DNA of 64,000 bases from Metaphire vulgaris (lineage: Eukaryota; Annelida; Clitellata; Crassiclitellata; Megascolecidae): assembly GCA_018105865.1 (NCBI GenBank), contig CM030862.1:620001-684000 (forward strand), written 5' to 3'. How positions within the stretch are numbered: the stretch's first letter is position 1; each line of letters opens with the position of its first letter. Made by a program: the position numbers and the translations under genes. The notes under the pieces were generated by a model that saw nothing but the letters and a program-made list of their open reading frames with translations, made no database searches and was not told the origin of the DNA. This document shows positions 25,401 to 38,900 of this stretch, piece after piece.

Positions 25401-28400
25401 TTTAGAAAATCCAGAGTGGACGAATTGCACGTCCTAGACAGAAAATCTGGCTTTGTTCTTTCCCTCTGTCTTGACAAATCCGAATTGGAACACCTGTTGC
25501 CTTCATCCGTGTTAACAAAAACCCCCAAAGGATCGTTGCCTGTGACTGGAATTAACATTGGAATAACTCTTGATGGTGATTCCATTACAGATTTATCACC
25601 GGAACTATCAGTAGAAAGCCGAGGCTCGTGAGCAGAGTTAAAATCTGCAACTGATATGGAATCATTGTGTACTCCACAATCTGCACGATCAAGAGCGGAG
25701 CCGCTGACATTCAGGGACTCTTCTTTATCAGCTGCAAAGTTTTAAAATCATGCAAATGAAGACTGACAAACAGTCATAATGCCAAGCAGCTATATAAACA
25801 GAACAGAGGTCGACAAAATTAACTGTAAGCTCAGATCAACACTGTCAGAACAGCTGCCAAATTTAATAAAGAAAAATTTTACATGCCACGAAAATATCAC
25901 ATTGCATAACATCAATATCCAAGGTAAATGCTGTATTAAGAATGAATAAATATATTAATGAAGGAATGAATGAATGACAGTATGTTGAATGATGCATGTA
26001 GATTGCTTATAAATTAATTTATAAATACCTTACAGTTATAAAAAAGATTTGGAAACAGTTTGTGTCTAGCTAATGCTGCTAAAGGGTTGGCAGAGAGAAA
26101 GATGATGATTTATCTCTTTATAATATATAAGACTATTTTCAAGCTATCTTTTTCAACATATGCCTCAACATATCCTATATATGTCCATAAGAAAATCATA
26201 ATATGTTCTCAGCATAGAGCTAAAAATTACCCAGAGCAATGAATTATTTCACATCTTCACAGCATGACATGCATAAACATAAACGGCACACAAAAATTAT
26301 TATAATTGACTGAAATTTCCTACAAAGTCAGTTTGCTTGTACATGACTTTTCCGGGTGCAAATCACCCGATGCCCTACCTTGCTTCAAATTTGTACCACT
26401 GACGCCCTTTTTAAGCTTTTCCGCTACACAAAACAGCCGGAATCTGATCGTCGCAGAAACAACGTTACGAAGTTTGGTCCAGCTTCGAGTGCTGTTCGTC
26501 ATTGACGATGTCCATTTGCTCTCTACCACAGCCTTCAAATAGCAAAGACATGTCGATGTATGTAAGGAGGTCAATGCATGTAAGTAGGTCAATGTATGTA
26601 AGTCAACATACAAACTTATCAAGTGTCTGACAAACTTTTTACTGGTGTGAAGATCCAGCAAGGCTATGATAACATTGCACACCACCTCCAGTTGGCACAC
26701 CGACCACGCCATTGTGAAGAAATGAAAGGACCCATATTGCTGATTAGACCGGCAAGGTCCATCCCAGTCAGGAAAATCTATCAAAATACTTTTAGAATTT
26801 CGAGAAAATGTTGGCCAGAAGACATCTATGACTGCAATTACCGTTTGTTTTGCGGCCATCTTTAAAAAAACAAAGCAATGCCCGTGTGAGCTAGATCACT
26901 GCTATACATACTTCATTTTTACTCCTGTAAAAGATGAAACTTTACACAAGTAAAGATGAAACAAGAGAAGTTGGACAACTCAGCTATACGATGCAGAGAA
27001 TTAATGGCTGAAAAATATGTGCTACATACACAAAAATATGGCAGTTAAAGACAAAAGAAGTATATTTGGTGCATAATTTGGATTTCCCACCTTGTTATAA
27101 AAGCCGTACGTTATGGCATTTGGATGGATATTGCTCTGCTTCATTTCATGGAAGATTTTAATGGCAAAGGCCGGGCGGTTATAGACACAGCAGAGGTTCA
27201 TCAGAATTCGATAGCAAACCTACAACGGAAACACAAGGGTATTTCACAATTCATTAACAAGATTATCGAATTTCATGCTCTATTAATTATTACGGTACTA
27301 CTATTATTGTTATTATTATTATTATTACTATCATTATTACTATTAAACTGACAATTTCTCCTGTGCCATATTACCAAATGTCCAGAACAAGGGCACAATA
27401 CCGAGTCCAGTAAAGAAACGTAAAACGTTCATCCTTCGTGGTTTTGATGCTTAACCAATATGTCTCTTGTTAGCAAAAAGTTTTACTTTGGCATTCACAT
27501 ATTTTAAAAAGATAAGATTTAAGTTGACGTCTTAAAAACAGAAAATGAATAGAAATAGTTAAGACTCATAGGAACTAACTTCATCGAACGGCTGCATTTG
27601 GAGCTGGTGCATTTGATGCAGGACCTGAAGAGCTTCCTCGAGCAGTTTGACCTTGGAAGGAACCGTCTGGATGTGAAATGGAAGACACATAAACCAAAGA
27701 CTGTAGCCAATCCACAGAAAGCACCTGGAATCAGGAATACAGTAAAATAGCAAAACTATCAAGAAACTCAAATATCAATAAAGCAAAAGCAATTACTACA
27801 ATTCCAAAAAGCTCCATGTATAAGAAATTAGCAGAGTGGTAGCAACACAGGACAATCGAGCAGAAGGTCGTGGGTTCAATACCCGCAAGAGCCTTATGGT
27901 CGACTCAGCCTTACTTGCTGGAGGGTGGTGGTAAATTGAAGAGCAGCATTAAGCTGCGAGGTAAAACGTGGGTCTGGGGAAAGTAATGACAACCTACAGC
28001 AACATGTAGGTGGCTTATACCACCTACGTCGCTAATTGCCAAGGCCGGAGATAAGTGCTGGAACCCAACGCTCGGACTCGAGTACAGGACCTACCTTTAC
28101 CTTTATAAGAGGCTTAAACTTTATCAAAGTACAATCTCAATGCGATATTCAAGTGAATACTTAAAGCATCCAAGATTAAATCGATCGATTAATCAAGCAA
28201 TCAATCAACTTCTATGGTGCCACTAACACAATCATGATGACAATGATGCACCAAGCCAAAGCAGAACTAAAGCCAATACCTTACAATATTACATGTATTA
28301 TTCAAAGGCCTATATATATGTCAATATCAGGGTGTCTATATAAAGACGATTGAAAATTATATGACTTTAAAAAAGAGTGCCACAATCAGAGGATAGTGTG

Positions 28401-31400
28401 TCAAATGCATTTTACTGTAGCTGCCATCTCAATCAGATATAAAACATGTTTTATACAGTGATACATAGCATTCATCATATGGATTAAAAAAAATAAGCAG
28501 AAATTCAACTGAGTACGACATTTCAGAACTGCATACTTAGCCATAAGCTCTGACTGATCAGCTATCTGGTTCAGCACTTTCTGAAATGACTTGATCTCCT
28601 GCTTCGTGCGTCTCAGTATTGAACTGAAAGCCGCAACGCTGGAAGTGCTGTTGTTAACTCTTGGTGCGGCGTCTGCCGTCTGTGTCTGGTGCGTGAACAG
28701 CTCCGGCTTCAGTTCAGAGAAACCTTTGTAACTTCAATGCAAGAGATTAAGAACAAAGTGAAAACGATGCGAATCTTAGCACCATTTTCTAACATAAATA
28801 AACGAGGCAGTCCAGTCGTGCAGCACAGCCAGTTATCGCGCCAAACAGTCAGACATCATGTTGTGTCTGCAATATTTGTCATAGGAAAACAGTGTGTAAA
28901 ATTTAAGCCGCAAACATGTATTTTGTAACTTGAAAATTACCAAGTGAAAGAAAAAAAATATTGTAAACTGCTAACCTAAACATCACACCAGAAGACAGAC
29001 CAGGTTGCTCCGGTGGCAAAACAAACACAGTTCGTTCACTAAAATAACACAAAATCTAGCAGATAGAGCACTTGGTAATCCAAATGACAACTCTTCATAT
29101 ACTGTATGTGCACTTTTTGTCATATCACATTTCGCATGCTGTCAATGATGCCAGAGAGAGTGGTTGCCGCCGGTAAAAGACAGACAGTTGCTGCCATTAT
29201 AATTAAAAACTGGATAAGAATCGACAGAGTTTAAAATCGCACGCTACGTTTACAAACAGAAGGTCAAACCTCAACGCAGAACTTTCATCAAATTCAAGAA
29301 GTACAGCGGCATCATCCTCCGTCTGCAACTTGTGAATGCAGTCGTCGAAAAACGCCAAACCGACGTTCTCGTCCGACACGAACGAGCGTTCGTCTATAAA
29401 TCGACTGAAGTACTGCGTCCTCAGCATCTGATGAAAGAAAGTCCTCGACGACTTTTCACGGCTGTTTATGAACCCTACAAAACAGAACAGGAAATAATTC
29501 CACCTGATCGTACATATTTTAAAAATAATTCTGCATTAGGTAATGAAATTATTGGAAGCCTCTACACTGAAGCGATGAAAATGAAATTTAATTAATTACC
29601 TATGCGGACTCCAAAAACTTGGTCATTATAACAGCATCAATGGTGCCTTTTGTACCCCATCAGAGGGCAAACAATGATGAGTCTATGCCAGGGGTATTCA
29701 GCTGGCGGCCCGCGGGCCAGATCCGGCCAGTGAGGGGCTACGAAATGGCCCACAAAGATACTGACACGCTCAATTACTTTTCTCTAATACATAGGCCTAC
29801 TGTATTAAATATATTTAAATATCTTGTTTTCAACTTCTTTCTTCTTTTCTTTCTTCTTTCTTTCCTTCCGTCTTTCCCTATTGGGTTGGACGATGGGTCT
29901 GAATGAGTTCCTTCCACTTCTGTCTGTCTCTTGCTGCTCTGGTCATTTGGATGAAGTTCATTTGCATTTCTTCTGCATCCTCTTTTAAGTTTTCTATCCA
30001 TGTTTTTCTTGGTCTTCCTTTTCTCCTTTTCCCTTCAACAAAGTTGTATAGTGCTTTCTTTGGTATTCTTCCTTCCTTCATTCTTTCAACATGACCAAAA
30101 TGACCAAACTGTTTTCAACTTACCTGTTTCTTATTACTTATGAACTATATTTTGTAACTAAAAAAGTTTTGCCCTGGCCCTTGGGCACCAGCCATTAAAA
30201 CATGTGGCCCTTCAAGAAATTTGGTTGAATACCTCTGGTCTATGGTTACTGTAGTCCATAGGTCAGTTGTTCTTCAAATATGACTCAACAGAACATTGCA
30301 AGCAATGCATCAATCATATATTTATAATGAACTGTAATATACCAGAGCATATGTATAGCACCCATTTTCAAATAGCACTCAGTAGCATTCCCACTATGAT
30401 TACTATGAATTGGAAATAAATAGGATTTTAGGCATTTCAGGAAGAGCGTCATGGAGCTTTAAGTTGTATGCATGCATATTCAAAAGATATGGAAATTTAA
30501 TGCTAATATACTTTTTATTATGAAATCAATGAACTAAAGAATAGGTAATATCACAAAGGTTGCATAATAATAAGCCACTAGCATTTGCCATAATGTACAA
30601 AGCCTGCTTAGTCATCAATCATTTGGAAAATTTACATTTGCTATGCATTGCTCAAAATAAAATCACCAAGGGTGTAAAAATAGAAACCTTGAATATTAAA
30701 CAGTGAATTGACATCAGCCATATGGTTACTCCCTGGAACATGTTCCACGGGAAGAAGATATCTGTCATAATCCTTGAGGAGACCGGCCATAAAACGAAGG
30801 AATGCTTCTTGAATTGATAACTCCAACATCTCCTACACCAGAAATCAATTTTGCTTTGGCAAAAATGCCTTAATTAAACCTGCCAAAGGTACTAGCAGAG
30901 TCTGGTTAAACTCAGTATCATCTAAAGGTTCTAGTATTTTCAACAAAAATTATGCAATATAATGGAAATTATAAAACTTACTCAAACAGTCCAATCATGT
31001 AAACCTCCAAAGCTAGTTACAGCCAGTTACAGTTATTCAGACAAACAGTCTACCGTAATCAAGTAAACACCATAAGCTGGTATGGTATGGTATGGTATCG
31101 TCCATCCTCATTGCTGAGGGTCGGAGGCTATACCATAAGCTAGTTACAGATAATTACAGCTACCTGTAATGTTGCTGCTCACACCTAACTTCTGAAAAAT
31201 TGTGTCATAAAAAGTAATTAACATCAGAAATAAACAAACAGAAAAATAAATAGAAATAATAAACAGAAAATATACAAAAGAATGAAATAACAACGTCATG
31301 TTTTCCCATATTTACCAGTTTTCTCCTTCCTTTGAAAGCGTGAGTACTCAGAACTCCGTGGCGATCCAACTCATCCGGAGTGGACGGATGAGAAGAGTCT

Positions 31401-34400
31401 CCAAGGAACTGCTCATACAACTCCTCTAAAGATGATCTCAGGCGTCTAACAGGACGCTGAAAATTATTGTGCACAACATTAACCCAGCATTCACATAGCA
31501 TCTCTGTTGGACTAGTTAAACGTTCAGAGGGGCTCCCACGGTGATTCAGGTCAGGTCTTCGTCCTCCAGCTGTGTCCAGCTATTGACTTCTCCATGACAT
31601 CTCTCCAAAGTTCTCTGTCTTTTGCTATTTCTTCCAAAGTCATTCGGTGTCTTCCGTCAGTTTTTCCGTTGACATTCAGTTCCTACCATGTGCAGATCCT
31701 CTTCCAATCCGTCCACCCATTGTCTTTTCAGTCTTCCTTTAGATCCTCCCCCCTCTGGTTTGTAGCTCAAGATTTGTTTTGGGTTTCTTATTTCTTCCAT
31801 TCTGAGTATGTGTTTGGTCCAGTTCATTCTTGTCTGCGATTACTTTGAGGTAATGTGGCATAGCATTCCACGTAGTACCCACAAAAACAATTCAGACATG
31901 TCTCGGCCATACAGTTGAAGAGTTTACCAAAAATACAGGATAATAATTAAGGCGATTCTCAGCATGCATCAGAAGGGGATTTTAGTTATCAAACACAGGT
32001 TAGACCACAGAAGTAAAAACATGGCAGAGTTGAATGGCAATGCTACAAATGGACCTTTATGATGAACGTGAAGATGGAGGAGGGGAGGAGTAGGAGTAAG
32101 CAGAGAAGAGAAAAAGGAGAAGAAAGAGAAGAAGGCAGTTTTAAACCCTAAATACTTTCATTTTTGATGTAGTGACTATTTTATTTGATATAAAAGCTGA
32201 CTAGAAGAACACACTTGTCCTGACAAGTTCACAACCTAAGAAGGCTTCAGAATATAAACTGAATCCTAATTTAAATCAAGAAGATTAAGAAACACAAGCA
32301 ATATAATTCGACAAACAAAAGCATTAAATTACCTTGGGCATTGAAAGAGCGTTGTGGCTTCCTCGTTCATTATATCTGAATGTTAACAGTTAATTTAAAT
32401 TTAATCAACCACTTATATGTAATTCACCAGATGTCAACATCAAAACAATAATATTATGTCATTAATTTTAAAAATAACCAGCAAAAACTTTTTAAAGAAT
32501 ATGTGAAATAAAATTATAACTACAGCACAAAACGATTCAGCAATCTAAAAATAAGATCAGTCGTACACTGTAATGGTACAGGTGTCAATATCAACAAACG
32601 TGATGTCGGGTGGTGGATCGAACATGTCAAAGTATCTCGAGTCCAAACCTGTAAACACAAAGCCACGACGGAATAGAGACAATGCAGAATTGTTTTACTG
32701 ACGTGACTGACAGATTAGTGTATTTAAAAAAAATAAAAATAACTCAATTCTTTAAAATATACTGTCAGTGACACACCAAGCAAGCACATCAATATCAAAT
32801 ATCAGACAGAACTATTCACATAGTCATTGTCTGAAAGGCTGGCAACTGGAATGTCAGAAAGAAATTACAATATAATAAATCTAATGAAGAGTAACAAGAT
32901 TTAAATAATTTCCACTGAATAGTAATTTCTTAACAACCATTTAGCTTGATAGATAAGAATTGACTTGTCTTGAAGATTATCAGAACAAGTCTTGAAAATC
33001 TTCAATATCAAATCTTCCCTATCAAGGAAGCTATTGGAAATTCATTCTGTAAGAAGGTATTTATCTTATTTCTTGTGAAAAGGTAACAATTCAAACTCAT
33101 TTATCAAAATTCAAATGTCAAATTTTCTCACAGCACATATTAGGAGATATACCACATATTAGGAGATATACCACATATTAGGAGATATACCACATATTAG
33201 GAGATTACCACATATTAGAAGATATACCACATATTAGGAGATATACCATATATTAGGAGATATACCACATATTAGGAGATTACCACATATTAGAAGATAT
33301 ACCACATATTAGGAGATATACCACATATTAGGAGATATACCACATATTAGGAGATACACCACATATTAGGAGATTACCACATATTAGAAGATATACCACA
33401 TATTAGGAGATATACCACATATTAGGAGATATACCACATATTAGGAGATACAGCACATATTAGGAGATATACCACATATTAGGAGATATACCACATATTA
33501 GGAGATATACCACATATTAGGAGATATACCACATAATAGAGATTACCACATATTAGAAGATATACCACATATTAGGAGATTACCACATATTAGAAGATAT
33601 ACCACATATTAGGAGATATACCACATATTAGGAGTTATACCACATATTAGGAGATATGCCACATATTAGGAGATACACCACATATTAGGAGATATACCAC
33701 ATATTAGGAGATATACCACATATTAGGAGATATGCCACATATTAGGAGATACACCACATATTAGGAGATATACCACATATTAGGAGATATACCACATATT
33801 AGGAGATATACCACATATTAGGAGATATGCCAAAGAATAACTTCAAAGCATCATTCAACATCATAGTTTTCAAGTAAGAAACCAAAGTTTAAGACTTCCA
33901 TAAGGAATCTCCTTAAATATTTAAACAACTTGCTAATGTAAAACACACTTGCTTACCAATAATGAAAGGAGTGGGAGAGTCGAGAACAACTGAGAGTTGA
34001 AGAGGACAGAGAGGAATGTAAGGACATTGCCATCGAAATGGGAAAATCATCTGAGAGTCAATGCAAATAAGATATCATTAAAGAGTCTTGATAAAAAAAA
34101 CACAAAAATTCAACCAAAATCTTAACATTTCATTCTAAAAATAAATCACATGCATATCTTGAACAAAAACCATGATACACTTTTAATCAAACGGAAAAGC
34201 AAAGGTGAGCACAGCAAACTAGTTTGGTGACATTTGATAAGACACACCATCAATCACAGACTCTAATACGTAATACTGAGCAGGCCCGCTGAGGGGTGAG
34301 GGCAGGGCAAATACCCAGGAGCTGGGTGGTCTAATAGGGGGCCCGGGCGGGTCCACAAAATGCTATCTCATGCCATATTATTCATTATTATGAATGCTGT

Positions 34401-35149
34401 GGGTGGCGCTGGGCATTGGGGGCCTGCTGAAGGCAGTTGGGGGCCCGCTGGTTGAAGAAACCTTTAAAGTCTTGAAAACCGCCTGACAAGCAAAAAATGT
34501 CATCACAACTTTTTCACACTGGACGTGTATATTTTTTTGAAAAACACTGTTGAACTTTTTTGAGGACAAACTTTCTTCTAAAATATTAAAACTTCGAAAC
34601 TTTTAGGGGCCCATGACTTCTCTGCCCTGGGGCCAAGAACTTCTCTCGAAGGGCCTGGTAGGGAGGCACAGCTCACCGAAACAACAGCCTCAGAAATGCT
34701 TGTAAGAAGATCTGGACGCAGCGAATGGATAAGAATTCGATGCTCAGTAAGAACACAAAGCAGAAGAGAGATTATGTTGTCAGGACCGAGATTCATAAGC
34801 ATCTTGGTGAATGAGGCACCACTGAACAAAACACAACTCACAAAATCACCATTTCAAAGTAGCTGTAAACGACTGAATAAAAATAAAAAACCTTCTCAAA
34901 GAAACTGCTATAAAACAGTTATTTTCAAACCGCTATTTGATACTGCTGTTTTGACAATTTCTCAAAAAACTGCTAATAAAACCGCTATCCCGAAACTGCT
35001 ATTTTGACAGTTTTGTAATACTGATTCCACTACAATACCAAAGACACTTGTCAAACTACAGAAAGTGTGAAAGAGAAATGAAGTTTAGAGTAAATAGCTA
35101 TCACGAGATATTCTGAATGCTTAATGATATCATAGTACAGCATTTTATA

Positions 35150-35187
<38 letters not shown>

Positions 35188-35886
35188 TGCTAAGTAGCAT
35201 TTTATATATGCTAAGTAGCATTTTATAATCCATGACATCAAATTTATCAACCATTTTCCTTTGGCACTGCATCACTACTTCTGATTAGAACACAGAAGTT
35301 AAGCAGAACTGAGGACGTCTTAGAGGTTGGACGGGCAACTGCCCTGGGTGTCACAGTCACAGCAGCCAACCCAAACCATTCATCATTCAGGCATAGGCTA
35401 AATGGTGAAAAGCATAAAGTTAAAAAGGCAAAAGAGGGTTTGGGGAAAGCACAATGGCAAACCATTCTAGATTGATGGTTCAAGACACCTGCATTGCTGC
35501 TTGCTTGCAACCTGAGATCAGAGCCGGCCCAAACGCTCAGAATCGAGCATAGTTCTTACCTTACATTACCTGGCTTTAGCCACACTGACAAATTAGAACC
35601 GAAATTGAAAATTACCTTTTAGGAAGAGGTGTTTCTTCAGGTAAAAGGAGCGTCACAGATTCAGTTGAAAGCTACCACAAGAAACCAAATGTGCGTGTTC
35701 CAATATAAACAGCTAACGTTACAATCAACACAACAATCAACAATGAAATAATAGACATACTGAAAAAATAAGAACTAAAACAATGGGATAGCCATCAGGA
35801 ATCATATCACAATAAGTCCTCCACAGCTTCCTGACAACCAGTCATTTAATGACCAGTCATTTAATGAATATATATCAATAACCTGT

Positions 35887-35966
<80 letters not shown>

Positions 35967-38900
35967 GTATGTGTGTGTGTGTACAATACCTGGACAAGAA
36001 TACGGGGTCTTTCCCGCGTTGGAAAAGGAACTTCTGACATGAAATGGCCGATGTGCCTAAGTCAACAACAAAAAACTTGCAAGAATTTAGACCCATAACA
36101 AAATTAAGTTTAACATAGAATAGAATAAAGATTTTGGTATCTATGGCAAGTCTTCTAAAAATTTTGACAGCATTTTGAGCACCAAAATTTTGGCCAGCAG
36201 TCTTACAATAGCAACAGATATTTGCTCGTCAAGAGAGCACTAAAGATTAGGCAAAAGATGAGCATATAAAAAATGTTTTAGCAAGAATACAGACAAATAA
36301 TTTACAAGAGAAAAAAATTGTTTGATGGTCAGGTTTCAGAGAGAAATAAAGAATGATTTGTGTCTGAGGGCATAGAATTGCTCTAAGTGCCAAATGGTGA
36401 AACAAAATGCAGATGCAATCAGCATTTAATAATCAATCTGTCATCCAAACCAGCAAACTGTCAGGTCAGCAAAATTTGAATGAATGAATGAGGTTTATTA
36501 TTTCCAAAAGAACGATGAACAATGTACAATGAACAATGTACAATGTACAATGTACAATAGCAATTACAATAATTGAGTTCAATTGAGTACACTGACATTG
36601 AGGAGACTTTGGAAATACAAGCGAGACTAATTTATAACATACAGTATTTAAGATTGAGAGAATGAATAATAAACAAGAAAAATATACAAAGAGTGCAAAT
36701 ATTGAAATGGCTAATGAATTATTAAAGAATAAAATGCATAGTAAAAAAACATAGAGCTTATTAATTTATTTATCAACTTAAAATTTAATTATCAATTTCA
36801 TAGTTAGAGATACAGCCCTGAAGTTCCCTCAATTTATTATATGTTGCTTGGATATTAAAATTAATCTAAATTCCCTATAAAATATATTAAGCAAAACCAA
36901 ACTGTTCTCTCTACATTGTTTGTCCTCTAAGGCAAATATAGGTAACTACTCTTTGCCTTTGAGGACAAATAATGTAAAAGAGAAACAGAAAGTCTACACA
37001 TTCTTAAATACATATATGCATACAGTAAAACTCCATTAACAGAGACTTCCAAAGGTCTATGTCAATGGAGTTAAACAAGATTGCATGCTATTCAAGTCCA
37101 TGCTAACGGGGCTTCACTGTATCATCAGCTGAGGCTTAATTACTTCAAAACATTACCCACTATAATGAAAGACATATTTCCATTATCATTATCATTATTA
37201 TTATTTGTATAGCACTATAGCCAAAAAAAGTATCACAAGAGCACTGAGCCTGTCAGATCAAAAGTCACGTTTCAAGAAGAGTAATGTCTTTAATTTCTTT
37301 TTAAAGTCAATAATGGAGGTTTCCCATCATAGTTCATTGTCAACATCTAGCCATTTAATATAGTTAACACTAGTTAGCATTACTTGAAGAAGCACCACAA
37401 ACTACTGAAAGAATTATGAAATATCAAAAGAAAGTCCCGCACAATCAAAATTACCTTTCGAGCGGAAGCGCCTGAGGTCCGGAAACAGACAGTCGATACA
37501 AAGTGAGAAGAAACTTCTTGAAAGTATCGAAGAAAGGCCAGCGTGAAAGGATGCAGATGGATTGGTTCTGATGCACCATCAGAAGTTTCTTCTGAGATTT
37601 CAAGCCCAAATTCAAAGCCTGCTCCGAGCTCAGGTGGCACTGGTCGTACTCCTCGTAGAAAATCACGGCAGCACCATAAACCTTATCGCCAGTTGCAATA
37701 GTCAAGACAAAAGTGGAGAAGATCGGAAGCGGGTGGCGTGATCCCGGCGGCCAGCTCTCAATGGCAGCCCCAAACGGCAAACAAAACATGGCCACCTGGT
37801 TAGGAAACGGAAAGCCAGGTACATCTTCAGCCGGATATCGAAAAAGGATACCTACGAAGAAATACAGAATATTCAAAGGACAGCAAATAAACCAATAAGT
37901 GAAATAAAATTAATATATCTGAAAATTTGTCTCATATAAATACATGATCTACATTACTACTTATTACACCAAAAATTACAAGTAATTAATTTTCACTATT
38001 GAATCAATTATATTCGTAAACTTGGACTAAATGCCTCATAAAGAATTAAGCCTCTGGGCCATGAGTCATCTGGGTCAACTTGTACCAGACAAAACCGGAA
38101 ACACTTTCCCCCTAATTATCCTGAAACACTTATTTATGATCAATCAGATAAATGAGATTAAGTTGTTTCGACAATTTCACATAATACTATAAGTATGACT
38201 AGAAAACATGCAATGACACTAGGAAACTATGAATTGAAATTTTAAAGGGGCATTTACGATAAAACCTACCAGCCTCATAGTTGAGCGAATTATTCTTAAC
38301 AATTGATTTTTTGTAACAGAGAAACACATCCGATCCGAGCTACAATGAAACAACAGCCATAGACAATTATGGTAATATGCCATTCTCTTAGAAATGGCAC
38401 ATTACAAACAACACGGTTACTTATCTATTCCAAATTAAACCAAATATATTCAATAGCACGATGCTTGATTTGGCCTGTGACCTAGCTATGACCAACCAGC
38501 CACTTGGAAGCAAAATAATCCAGCATGGAATCAATAACATTGTTTGCTAGTCACCAACAGCAGTATCTAAATGCTTAAGTGAATGTGTTACCCATTCTAC
38601 CAGTTTATATATTGTCAATTTAAAATAATTTGAAAATCAGCAAAATTAATATACATAATAAAACAACTTGCCATTCCTCTGTTCAAATTCTTTTCGATCT
38701 TACAAAATGCATGTGGCGGCCTTTCGTTCTAAATGTTCAAGCAGTTGTTTAAGCAACGACGAGATTAAACTCAATAACAGTGGCATTATTTCAACGTTTA
38801 ATGGTCACAATAAACTAAAGCTGCGTATAAATTTCAATGTACCACCAGCTTCAGATCTTTCGCACTGACTATGCAGGAGCTAGTAAAACCATTCTACATC

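Noticed and set aside
33133..33832. CRISPR-like look of regular short repeats
   Set aside because: There are no unique spacers; the whole is a 19-bp tandem repeat in an animal intron.
35262..35360. Functional 5S rRNA gene
   Set aside because: Only the internal promoter half is recognisable, with many changes and a SINE body following.
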